From Aliidiomarina haloalkalitolerans (GTDB taxonomy: Bacteria > Pseudomonadota > Gammaproteobacteria > Enterobacterales > Alteromonadaceae): a stretch of 64,000 bases of DNA. Made by a program: the position numbers and the translations under genes. Shown one piece after another: positions 18,982 through 26,748 of the stretch. Position 1 is the stretch's first letter, and each line of letters begins with the position of its first letter. The notes under the pieces were generated by a model, which had not been told where the DNA came from, did no database searches, and saw only the letters and a list, made by a program, of their open reading frames with translations. The stretch spans positions 149,497-213,496 of the forward strand of contig NZ_PIPI01000004.1 of NCBI RefSeq assembly GCF_003987315.1. The letters are read 5' to 3'.

Positions 18982-19686
18982 TTATTCAAGTATACCTGCA
19001 TTAACCGCGTCTTCTAGCTTATTACGCATAACAGACCAAAGCTCCTTGCTACCCTTCTCAATTCGCTGATTTACCGAAAACACTTGTTCTTTTGTTATGC
19101 CATGTGTTTTCCAGCTGTGGCCGCCGCCATGAATGTTGTGTAGTAAAGGGGTTACGCGGTCTATAGCTTTCGCGAAGCGAGCGTCAGCAGTTTCTCCGTT
19201 TTCAAATTCATACCATAGTTCCAAAAACTCCTTGCTCATTTCCCCAGGCAAGGTACTCAGAATCCGATTAATGCCCGCAGTTTCTTGGGCTTTAACATCG
19301 TGAGTCTCGCTTTTGTAAACAATGGTATCTCCAGCATCAATCTCACCAAGATCATGAATAAGTAGCATTTTAATTACGCGATTGATGTCGATTTCATCAT
19401 TCGCATAATCCTTCAGCATCAGGGCTGTAAGACACACATGCCAACTGTGTTCTGCCGAATTCTCGAATCGCTCAAGACCCACTGGCTTTGTTTGTCGATG
19501 TACGTTTTTCAATTTCTCAACCTCGACAATAAAGCTGAGGATTTTTTCTATGTTGTCCACTATTTCTCCCTGATAGTTAACGCCCACTGCTGCGACTTGT
19601 TCAATGGTATAACCCTCGGCTTTGCAATATAAGTGTAAACTCTCGAAAGAGACTTCGCCGTCCAAGCGACCATAAGACGCGAGCAT
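18982..19686 (-). CDS. HD-domain hydrolase (YfbR-like nucleotidase type)
   Basis: Metal-dependent phosphohydrolase of the HD superfamily, in the branch with 5'-deoxynucleotidases (YfbR-like). Ligands are visible as His80 (AEHSWH), His111-Asp112 (LLIHDLGEIDAGDT) and Asp176 (AKAIDRVTPLLHN). The substrate is unproven. The domain itself begins near residue 43, where a GTG at 19560 preceded by GGGAG could start a 192-residue protein of ordinary family length. The 42 extra residues of the longer form (YGRLDGEVSFESLHLYCKAE) read like real protein and would put the start 23 nt after the upstream gene. Confidence 0.78.
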   Translation of the reverse strand: MLASYGRLDGEVSFESLHLYCKAEGYTIEQVAAVGVNYQGEIVDNIEKILSFIVEVEKLKNVHRQTKPVGLERFENSAEHSWHVCLTALMLKDYANDEIDINRVIKMLLIHDLGEIDAGDTIVYKSETHDVKAQETAGINRILSTLPGEMSKEFLELWYEFENGETADARFAKAIDRVTPLLHNIHGGGHSWKTHGITKEQVFSVNQRIEKGSKELWSVMRNKLEDAVNAGILE

Positions 19687-19709
19687 TCCATATCTTCAGA
19701 GTTGGATAC

Positions 19710-20045
19710 TCACTCAGTGGCCGCTTGTTTTGATTGAGTGTAGGTATACTCTAACGAGACTACCGCGGCACATAGACCACTGAAAGCAAGAGTTGCTAGC
19801 GCACTCACCACACTCCAGAGTGAAGCCACTATCGCCAAGCCAGTATGATTAGGCTTGGTGAACGTAAGCGTCGTACCGGAGCCGAGGTCCTGTGTAATCA
19901 CGCCAGATTCAAGAAACGGAGCCACAATCATTAAAGTGATCGCGATTGCAAAGAGGATGAAGCTGATAAAACCGATTAAGCGGGCTGCAATCAACAAAGG
20001 TCCAAGATTAACGGTTTTGATGCGAGAATAAGGATAGATTTTCAT
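19710..20045 (-). CDS. Small two-helix membrane protein
   Basis: Unrecognised 111-residue protein with two hydrophobic segments (about 17-48 and 71-97) separated by a short polar loop (LGSGTTLTFTKPN). AAGGAAC lies a few nt before the ATG. It sits between the esterase gene and the HD hydrolase on the same strand with 84-nt and 23-nt gaps. No motif suggests a role. Confidence 0.6.
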   Translation of the reverse strand: MKIYPYSRIKTVNLGPLLIAARLIGFISFILFAIAITLMIVAPFLESGVITQDLGSGTTLTFTKPNHTGLAIVASLWSVVSALATLAFSGLCAAVVSLEYTYTQSKQAATE

Positions 20046-20129
20046 AAAAGTTCCTTTTTATTGTTTTAGTTATCTTTTGACGCGGGCCAATTCATTGAGC
20101 TTACATAAATGACATGGAAGTGTCGACTT

Positions 20130-21179
20130 TCACTGTGAGCGTTCTGGACCAAGGCCACGTTCGAGCAAGTATCGTTGAGTAATCGAGCGTCGGGCTTGAT
20201 TGCCTATTGAGTTCACTGCGATTTGATTGTAAACATGACTGGCGAATGGGATGCGGACGAGTTCGACATCCGCACCAGCAATACGAGCCTCATCTGAAAA
20301 GCGGAGCACCGACCATGAGGGGACGAGACCATCGTTTTCAGGTGAAAGAATTAGAGTTGGTGGCGCCATATTAGACAAGTAGGTGTAGGAGCTGACTGCG
20401 CGGACGCGGTCGGGGAAAACATAGGGATCACCCCCAATGTACCCCGACACGAGCATTCGCGGCTCGAACCCGGAGACGGGGTAGCCATGCTCATAGATCG
20501 CCAACGGATCGACTGCGGGATACTGCACGACGACAGCAGCGGGAGTCTGCACCGGACCGCAATCAGAATCTACCAGTCCAAGTGCAGCGGCGTTGGCGAG
20601 GTTGATCGCTAGATTACCACCGGCCGAGTCTCCGAGAAGCGAGAGCCGCTCTGCGTCTCCGCCATAGTTTGCTGCGTTCGATTGGACCCAGGCCAAAGCA
20701 CAGGCTACATCCTCGGGAGCTTTGTTCCAGGTCGCAGTCTCATTTGTCCACAATCGATACTCGACGCTAATAACGAGCCAGCCTTGGTCAGCAAACCATC
20801 GAAGGTCGGCGTCGGTCTCCACGAAGGAACCGGTCATGAAGCCGCCTCCGTGGATGTATAACAGCACTGGAGCGGTTCCGTTCGACGGCTCGGGCTTGTA
20901 GATCGCAGCGTAAAGTTCCTGATTGTTCACGGTCCTGTATATCACCGTCTTGTCTGGACCTGTGGCTTTCATCGACCTGAGCCATAGCCCGTATACAGGG
21001 TTGACAGATCCGCCAGCCGCAGATACCCCCAATACGATACGGACCGTGATGATTGTCGAGCCCAAGACAAGAATTAGCGTTATCAATGCCATGAATAGCG
21101 CCATTGTAAGTGCCGCGTACCACAGCCAGTCCCTCCAAATAGGGTTCTCTTGCCTTGGCTGATAGGAAGCTGTCTTCAT
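20130..21179 (-). CDS. Alpha/beta hydrolase of the hormone-sensitive-lipase family
   Basis: Carboxylesterase-type enzyme. The oxyanion-hole motif HGGGF is at 110-114, the nucleophile Ser185 in GDSAGG, Asp283 in SPENDGLVPS and His315 in FASHVY complete the triad. One hydrophobic helix (about 20-50) would anchor it to the inner membrane with the catalytic part in the periplasm. Natural substrate unknown (short acyl esters are typical). By eye its codon choice is richer in G and C than that of the genes on both sides, which hints at separate acquisition. Confidence 0.85.
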   Translation of the reverse strand: MKTASYQPRQENPIWRDWLWYAALTMALFMALITLILVLGSTIITVRIVLGVSAAGGSVNPVYGLWLRSMKATGPDKTVIYRTVNNQELYAAIYKPEPSNGTAPVLLYIHGGGFMTGSFVETDADLRWFADQGWLVISVEYRLWTNETATWNKAPEDVACALAWVQSNAANYGGDAERLSLLGDSAGGNLAINLANAAALGLVDSDCGPVQTPAAVVVQYPAVDPLAIYEHGYPVSGFEPRMLVSGYIGGDPYVFPDRVRAVSSYTYLSNMAPPTLILSPENDGLVPSWSVLRFSDEARIAGADVELVRIPFASHVYNQIAVNSIGNQARRSITQRYLLERGLGPERSQ

Positions 21180-21262
21180 TTAGCGATAACCTTCGAGTCT
21201 GATTGGTGCGGCGTAACGCCTGGGCTCAGGGATCGAAGTGGAGCGTCCCCTGCAGCCCATTA

Positions 21263-21676
21263 TTAGTTGCTTTTGCTTTCAACGTGCTTTTTGAAGTTGT
21301 TTAGAATACTGAGCCAGCCTTGCCTTTGCTGCTCCGCTGAGTTTTCATCTTCAGCTTCAAAAGTTTCAACAATCTTCACGCCGTTCTCTGTTTCTATAAA
21401 TTGCACCTTAATTTCTCGATCATCTCCGAGCACAAAGTGAATCAACTTATATGGGGTTATTTCCGTAAACTTCCCTTTGAAATCAAAACCTGCGGAACTA
21501 TCTTTAGCTTCCATTCGGTAGTTGAAATTTCCACCCACTTCTAGGTCCAACTCTGCTCTTGGGCAACACCATTCATCAACGGCAAAATTCCAATTCGTAA
21601 TATCGCCGGGTGTTACCCAGGCGTCCCAAACCGTGCTTAGAGGAGCGTTTACTTCTGTTTCGATTGAAATTTTCAT
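21263..21676 (-). CDS. SRPBCC (AHSA1-like) domain protein
   Basis: Small START/Bet v1-type fold protein of the Activator of Hsp90 ATPase homologue 1-like group: ISIETEVNAPLSTVWDAWVTPGDITNW at the start, a GGNFNYRMEA strand and the closing GWLSILNNFKKHVES helix. These proteins bind small hydrophobic ligands; the ligand here is unknown. The ATG at 21676 has AGGAG 5 nt upstream; a GTG two codons earlier is less likely. A large nested inverted repeat lies 44-91 nt upstream. The gene is more AT-rich than the neighbouring esterase. Confidence 0.85.
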   Translation of the reverse strand: MKISIETEVNAPLSTVWDAWVTPGDITNWNFAVDEWCCPRAELDLEVGGNFNYRMEAKDSSAGFDFKGKFTEITPYKLIHFVLGDDREIKVQFIETENGVKIVETFEAEDENSAEQQRQGWLSILNNFKKHVESKSN

Positions 21677-21719
21677 ATTCACTCCTAGCCGAGTTTAAAA
21701 TTTGAGCTTTGATTGTAGC

Positions 21720-21767
21720 TTCACGAATATGTCGAATAGGACAGGTGAAATTCGACACCTTCGTGAA
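21720..21767. repeat. Nested inverted repeat upstream of the SRPBCC gene
   Basis: Outer arms TTCACGAA (21720-21727) and TTCGTGAA (21760-21767), inner arms TGTCGAA (21730-21736) and TTCGACA (21751-21757), separated by 2-nt mismatches and a 14-nt centre. No T-tract follows. The placement in the promoter region of the minus-strand SRPBCC gene suggests an operator. Confidence 0.7.
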
Positions 21768-22211
21768 ACAATTAGTCGGCTCGTATGGCAACTAACATTT
21801 TTTAATCGGATGCTTGCTTATTAATTACTAAACAATTTAGACCATAAACAGCCTCTAGCCAATAAGCAACTAGATACTGCGCATGCCATTTGAAAGATAC
21901 GCGGCGAGTTAGACGGTGCCCGTGATTCTGTCTAGTGGACTCACTGTACCTGCACTGTATACCGCGATTGCATTCATGCTTGGTTTGGTGCGGCATCGCG
22001 CATATTATCTACTTGTCTTGCGCGATTAATGCGACTAAAGTCAAACGGTTGGATGAAAAGTAAGCGGCAGCAACGTCGCGAGTATAGAATTAAATACGCA
22101 TGCACGGTTTGTATGCGTAAGAGCGCAGGGAGCATTACTCGGTTTTTTATCAAGTGTTGGAGTCAGAGGTGCTAATTGTTCGTGTTCTACACGAGGATTT
22201 GGATGCTCCTC
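21768..22211. other. Long non-coding gap
   Basis: About 440 nt between the SRPBCC upstream repeat and an orphan terminator. I see no credible gene: the longest frame (minus, 21802-21996) has no ribosome site and no recognisable domain. No tRNA, transposase fragment or repeat array was found. Confidence 0.6.
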
Positions 22212-22257
22212 AAAGGCTTCTGGACTAACAATGTTTGCTACTCCAGAGGCTTTTTTT
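22212..22257 (+). terminator. Orphan Rho-independent terminator
   Basis: Stem of 13 bp (AAAGGCTTCTGGA with TCCAGAGGCTTT, two G-U pairs), 17-nt loop, then an uninterrupted run of T to 22257. No plus-strand gene lies upstream, so it ends either a small RNA or a leader before the gene at 22300. Confidence 0.65.
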
Positions 22258-22299
22258 AAGGTCTTTAACGATTACGTGGTTACCTAGAGGGAAATAAAC

Positions 22300-22737
22300 A
22301 TGGAACGGGTCTACACGTCTAAGATTGACACATGGTTTGCTTTGGTTTTAGTCGCCGTTGTCAGTGTATTTTTTATTGTCTTTGTTTCAGTTCTGATGTC
22401 CGGAAAAACGAGTGCAATTCTTCTTGCCATACCTGCACTCATTGTTGGTGCTGGCTTTCCGTTGTGGTTGATGAAAAGTACCAACTATACCTTAAGCGAC
22501 AAAACGCTATTAGTGCGCTGTGGGCCGTTCAAATGGCGAGTGCCCATGAATGAGATCAAGACTGTCACGCCGACTTCAAATCCGTTGTCGAGTCCAGCCT
22601 TGTCGCTTGACCGACTGCAGATTAATTATGGGCGCTGGGGCTCTATTATGATTTCACCAAAGGATAAAGAGGCGTTTATCCAAGACTTGGAAAAACGTTG
22701 CGGCAAATCACTGACGATTACAGAAGAGTCGCGTTAA
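22300..22737 (+). CDS. Membrane protein with bacterial PH-like domain
   Basis: 145 residues: a short N-terminal segment, two membrane helices (about 10-33 and 38-57) and a C-terminal part resembling bacterial pleckstrin-homology domains (YTLSDKTLLVRCGPFKWRVPMNEIKTVTPT, then LSLDRLQINYGRWGSIMISPKDKEAFIQDLE), the DUF1200/bPH type. Function unknown. GAGGGA precedes the ATG by 7 nt. An orphan terminator lies 43 nt upstream, so expression may depend on readthrough or a promoter inside that gap. Confidence 0.75.
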   Translation: MERVYTSKIDTWFALVLVAVVSVFFIVFVSVLMSGKTSAILLAIPALIVGAGFPLWLMKSTNYTLSDKTLLVRCGPFKWRVPMNEIKTVTPTSNPLSSPALSLDRLQINYGRWGSIMISPKDKEAFIQDLEKRCGKSLTITEESR

Positions 22738-22824
22738 GCAAAATGTCACAGTTCAATGGCCAGCCTCACGATTTTCTTCCGGTTGTCTACACTAGAAGTG
22801 CACTAAATCAATCAGGAGCTTCCC

Positions 22825-23190
22825 ATGACAACCACAAAAGAGCATGACGCACGAATGGCGAGTATGACGTTCTCCTCAGTCTATCCACATTATGTGACGA
22901 AAATCGAGCGCAAAGGGCGCACTGTGGACGAGCTGCATCAAATCATTACATGGCTGACGGGTTTCGAAGGGAAGGAATTACAGTATTACATTGAAACTCC
23001 GGTCACCTTTGAGCAATTCTTTGCACAAGCAACGCTGAATCCAAATGCCCATCTGATCACCGGTTCGATTTGTGGCTATCGGATTGAAGAAATCGAAACG
23101 CCTTTAACCAAACAAGTCAGATACTTGGACAAATTAGTTGACGAGCTCGCTAAGGGACGCAAGATGGACAAGATTTTGCGGAGTTCTTAG
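22825..23190 (+). CDS. DUF2200 family protein
   Basis: Small cytoplasmic protein of 121 residues matching the DUF2200 pattern: [22 protein letters not shown], then [40 protein letters not shown] and [26 protein letters not shown]. No biochemical role is known for the family. AGGAGC precedes the ATG by 6 nt. It is probably an independent accessory gene; an 87-nt gap separates it from the PH-like gene. Confidence 0.85.
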   Translation: MTTTKEHDARMASMTFSSVYPHYVTKIERKGRTVDELHQIITWLTGFEGKELQYYIETPVTFEQFFAQATLNPNAHLITGSICGYRIEEIETPLTKQVRYLDKLVDELAKGRKMDKILRSS

Positions 23191-23294
23191 TTACTTAGAT
23201 GCGGCTGAGATCAAAACGTCTTCTATGCAGAATGATGGAATTGCTTTACTCTGAGCGCATGACTGGGACGTAATACGTAATGAGACCTGCCACG

Positions 23295-24653
23295 CTAGGG
23301 CGTCAGAACTCCAACCGGAATTAGCTGTGGCTCGCCGAATGGCAGTGGCTCGCGGCTTTGTTGGCCGGCGGTTGCGTGTTCAAGCGAGTCAACGGCCTTT
23401 GGTTCAAGACTGCGAATGCTATTGGCGTAAAGGTAAGGTACCCATTGCTCTTCTTGCATTAACGGAATGACGTGACTCCAGAAAATCGGCGTAATTTCAT
23501 TCATGACTGCAGACTCGGCGTTCATCAGCACGACTAAGCCGATTTCGTAGTCTGGCGAGTACGCGATTTCCGCGCGGAACCCTTGCACCCAACCACCGTG
23601 ATATACCAGCTCATGATTCATGAACTCATAAACTCGCCAACCCAAACCATAATGGGCGTCATTCAAGAATGGACGCCAACTGCGACGGCGTAAGTCGCGA
23701 GTGGTGCGCACGCGCTTTTCACGGCTATTTAATATCGCAGTGGTAGGTAAAACGTCCGGTGCATAGCCCATTTGGGCAATGAGCCACTGGGCGAGGTCGG
23801 TCGCACTTGCATTGACACCTGCAGCGGCTGCGTAGCGATAATAATGCGGCCCAACTTCGCGCGTAAACCAACCATTGCGACCACGAATATGTGGAGCTGC
23901 GCGGTTGTTACTCGCTAAATACGCGTCTAAACCAAACGATGCATGCTGCATGTTTAACGGTGTGAAAAGCGTCTCTTCAACCAACTGCGTGTAGGCTTTA
24001 CCGGTACGCTGCTCGACCACGTCTTCAATTAAACTAAACAAGACGTTTTGATAACCATAACAAGCGCCAGGCGTACACATTGGGTTTATGCGCTGAAAGT
24101 GAGGCAGAATTTGCTGTTTCTCAAGATTCGCTTCAATTAGGTTGTCGTAGGCATTCGGAATGACGCCGGTAGTTTGCGCAACTAAATGCTCAACCCGCAA
24201 TGAAGCATTGAACTCTGGGTTTTTGAAACTCAGGTCTGGCACGTAATCTAATACCCGAGCATTAAGGTCAACCAGGCCTTGGTCTGCTAATAATGACGTG
24301 AGCGAACCGGCAAAGGTTTTTGATACCGAAGCAATGCGAAACACCGTGTTGGCGTCAATAGGTTCATTGCTGCCAGCGTTACGGACACCAAAGGGACGGA
24401 CTTCGACAATCCGGTCGCGATGCACAATAGCATACACGCCACCGGGTACATCATCGGCTCGCAGGAGCTGCTCGAAGCGTTCTTGGAATTGCGGAAAAAT
24501 GGCGACTTCACTGTTTTGCTTTTGCATTAAGGCGCGAATCGTTTCGTGCGGATCAGCCTTTGCCACCTGCCCAGCAGAGGCAAGTGCAGTGGCTGATGCG
24601 AAGCTAAACGCCGCAGCAAAGCAGAATAATTTTCGAAGCATGTTAGTCGTCAT
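23295..24653 (-). CDS. Exported serine hydrolase of the beta-lactamase/class C family
   Basis: Penicillin-binding-protein-like hydrolase (Pfam Beta-lactamase family). Counting from the ATG at 24653 (452 residues), the active-site SVSK is at 109-112, YQN at 201-203 and HGG at 352-354 (in place of KTG). The N-terminus MTTNMLRKLFCFAAAFSFASATALASA is a signal peptide. The frame runs open to 24782, but that would overlap the next gene, so the later Met is chosen. Likely periplasmic esterase, D-aminopeptidase or peptidase; the exact activity cannot be read. It lies about 100 nt downstream of the M28 peptidase gene. Confidence 0.85.
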   Translation of the reverse strand: MTTNMLRKLFCFAAAFSFASATALASAGQVAKADPHETIRALMQKQNSEVAIFPQFQERFEQLLRADDVPGGVYAIVHRDRIVEVRPFGVRNAGSNEPIDANTVFRIASVSKTFAGSLTSLLADQGLVDLNARVLDYVPDLSFKNPEFNASLRVEHLVAQTTGVIPNAYDNLIEANLEKQQILPHFQRINPMCTPGACYGYQNVLFSLIEDVVEQRTGKAYTQLVEETLFTPLNMQHASFGLDAYLASNNRAAPHIRGRNGWFTREVGPHYYRYAAAAGVNASATDLAQWLIAQMGYAPDVLPTTAILNSREKRVRTTRDLRRRSWRPFLNDAHYGLGWRVYEFMNHELVYHGGWVQGFRAEIAYSPDYEIGLVVLMNAESAVMNEITPIFWSHVIPLMQEEQWVPYLYANSIRSLEPKAVDSLEHATAGQQSREPLPFGEPQLIPVGVLTP

Positions 24654-24756
24654 ATCTCTTGGAAATAGCCCAATACGTTTATGGTCGTAATGAATTGTTT
24701 CGCAGTATAGTTGAAAGGCAGCACCGTTGTCGCTGCCTTTACGTGACTTATCAAGT

Positions 24757-25776
24757 CTATTTCTCTGCAAGCACGCGGTCAATAAGCTTAATAAAGCTCA
24801 ATGAGGTTTCAGCCGTGATGCGGAAAAACTCTGGGTCAGCGCGGTCTGAAGTGTCACGCGGTGTGTGATAATCCGGATGGTCGGCCACCCCAAAATAAAT
24901 AAATGGGATTCCAACTTCATGGAAAGCACCATGGTCAGAGCTTAGCGTCCAGTCGTCGGTACGACCTGCGCGCCACCATGGGCGGTCATGCGCCATGACA
25001 ATACGGGCACCGCTTTCGCGTTGAACGCTGCGAACTAAGCCGACTAACCATGGGTTATGATAGGTCCCCACCGCAAATAATAGGCCGTCAGTGTCGCGGC
25101 TTAGCATGTCCATGTTAACGTTAAAAGCGATGTCAGCTGGGTTTAAATGGCCGGTGCGGAACAGTGCACGCGCACCCAACAAACCATGTTCTTCACTGTC
25201 CACTGCAGCAAATAAAAGCGTGTGAGTTGGTTGATTTTCAGTGAAGTAACGTGCGATTTCTAGCAAAGCAGACGTACCGGAAGCATTGTCATCGGAGCCA
25301 TAAAAAATTCGGTCGCCACGTACACCAAGATGATCGTAATGGGCGGTAATGACGATTTTTGGAAGTTCTGGTTTGCTGCCTACTATGGTACCAAGCACGT
25401 TCGCTGCGTCTTCGACACCAGGGTGTTCAAATGCATGCAAGTAGCCGTCGCTGCCTGCGGGGGCAAGGCCAAGCTCACTGAATCGGTCGACAATAAACTG
25501 TCGCGCAGCAAGGCCGCCTTCTGTTCCCGGGAAGCGCCCGGCGCGGTCTTCATGAGCGAGCCAATGTAAGTCGTCCATCATGCGCTCTAAACTTAAGCGC
25601 TCGGGGGTAACAGCTGCGCCTTGCGCAGGCGTAATCGCAGCAATGCGAGCCGCTTCGCGTTCAGTTGCGACGTGCAAATAAATGGGTTTGCCCGGCCACC
25701 ATACAAGTAGCACAAGCAGAGCAATCAGGCCAAGCGGCCAGAAACGTTTTAATTGGTTTTTGCTGAAACGACCCAT
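24757..25776 (-). CDS. M28 family zinc metallopeptidase
   Basis: Di-zinc aminopeptidase-like enzyme anchored by one N-terminal helix (about 12-28), so it should act in the periplasm. Metal ligands are visible: His146 (TAHYDH), the Asp pair 162/163 (GSDDNASG), catalytic Glu195/196 (DSEEHG), Asp223 (NMDMLS) and a late His in DYHTPRD. The 339 residues match short M28 members. Probably releases amino acids from peptides, in keeping with the neighbouring hydrolase and pepP. Confidence 0.9.
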   Translation of the reverse strand: MGRFSKNQLKRFWPLGLIALLVLLVWWPGKPIYLHVATEREAARIAAITPAQGAAVTPERLSLERMMDDLHWLAHEDRAGRFPGTEGGLAARQFIVDRFSELGLAPAGSDGYLHAFEHPGVEDAANVLGTIVGSKPELPKIVITAHYDHLGVRGDRIFYGSDDNASGTSALLEIARYFTENQPTHTLLFAAVDSEEHGLLGARALFRTGHLNPADIAFNVNMDMLSRDTDGLLFAVGTYHNPWLVGLVRSVQRESGARIVMAHDRPWWRAGRTDDWTLSSDHGAFHEVGIPFIYFGVADHPDYHTPRDTSDRADPEFFRITAETSLSFIKLIDRVLAEK

Positions 25777-26013
25777 AAATGCTCCGTATGAATTAGTTTT
25801 ATATTATGATGGCGATGGGTTTGCCGTTAGGCGCACAGCATTCTAGCGGACTTCTGCAAGCGCTGTCGAGCAGATGGCGGCAAACGGCTGTTGCATACGA
25901 CAGCTGCAACGTTTGTGCTTTTCGCTTACTATAGAGCATCCATCTATAGCGCATTCATAAAAACTTAGCGCCATTCTTGCGGTTCACTTTTTCGAAATAA
26001 ACATCAGGTAGTT

Positions 26014-26733
26014 ATGACAGACCAAAGAAAATCCCTACAGACAGCCGAACAAGAGCCAAGCATGTTGGTCAACATGGTCTTTAATATTGTCTTGCCGGTT
26101 TTAATTCTCATGCAGTTGAGCAGCCCGGAGCGTTTGGGTGCGACTCAAGCGCTGATATTGGCGCTCGCGTTTCCGTTAAGTTTTGGTAGTTGGGAGCTTT
26201 GGCGCCGCCGCAAAGTCAATGGCTTCTCTGTTTTGGGCTTAATTAGTGTGCTTCTGACCGGCGGTATCGGGTTACTTGAACTCGACCCGAAGTACATCGC
26301 TATTAAAGAAGCAGCGGTGCCTGGCGTGATTGGGATTGCGGTGTGGGGAAGCCGGTATACACGGTTTCCCATCGTCGAAAAAATGTTGTTGAACCGCAAA
26401 ATGGTCGATGTCGACAAGTTGAATGCGGCGTTACAAGCTCGCGGTAACCGCGCTGCATTTCAGCGCGTGATTAACAATGCCGGTAATGGCGTTGCTGCTG
26501 CGTTTTTCTTGTCGGCGACCCTCAACTATGTGCTGGCGCGCATGATCGTCGTGAGCCCTGCGGGGAGCGAAGCGTTTAATCACGAAATTGGTCGCATGAC
26601 GGCACTGAGCTTTCCGGTGATTGTGTTGCCGACAATGCTGGTGCTGTTTGGTGCGATTTTCTATTTATTCGCTAGAATTAACAAACTCGCAGGCGAGTCT
26701 GTGGAAGCATTTTTAATCGAACAAAAGAAATAA
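26014..26733 (+). CDS. Multi-pass membrane protein (VC0807-like)
   Basis: Integral membrane protein with about six hydrophobic helices (near 18-36, 42-58, 70-86, 100-112, 155-176 and 195-220). It resembles the VC0807 family of uncharacterised membrane proteins (NIVLPVLILMQLSSPERLGATQALILALAFPLSFG), but I hold the family name loosely. Function unknown. It is followed 15 nt later by a 450-residue membrane-anchored protein, and that gene overlaps an MFS transporter gene, so the three are probably one operon. Confidence 0.75.
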   Translation: MTDQRKSLQTAEQEPSMLVNMVFNIVLPVLILMQLSSPERLGATQALILALAFPLSFGSWELWRRRKVNGFSVLGLISVLLTGGIGLLELDPKYIAIKEAAVPGVIGIAVWGSRYTRFPIVEKMLLNRKMVDVDKLNAALQARGNRAAFQRVINNAGNGVAAAFFLSATLNYVLARMIVVSPAGSEAFNHEIGRMTALSFPVIVLPTMLVLFGAIFYLFARINKLAGESVEAFLIEQKK

Positions 26734-26748
26734 GGAGATTGTGCTCGC

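Noticed and set aside
21263..21795. Inverted GCAACTAA/TTAGTTGC 8-mers on both sides of the SRPBCC gene, as insertion ends
   Set aside because: Only 8 bp, no flanking target duplication and no transposase; can occur by chance.
21802..21996. 64-codon minus-strand frame in the accessory gap
   Set aside because: No ribosome site, no recognisable domain and basic, low-information N-terminal half. Too weak to list as a gene.
24654..24782. Longer N-terminus for the serine hydrolase
   Set aside because: The extension lies before a clear signal peptide and would overlap the M28 peptidase gene; translated text is not protein-like.
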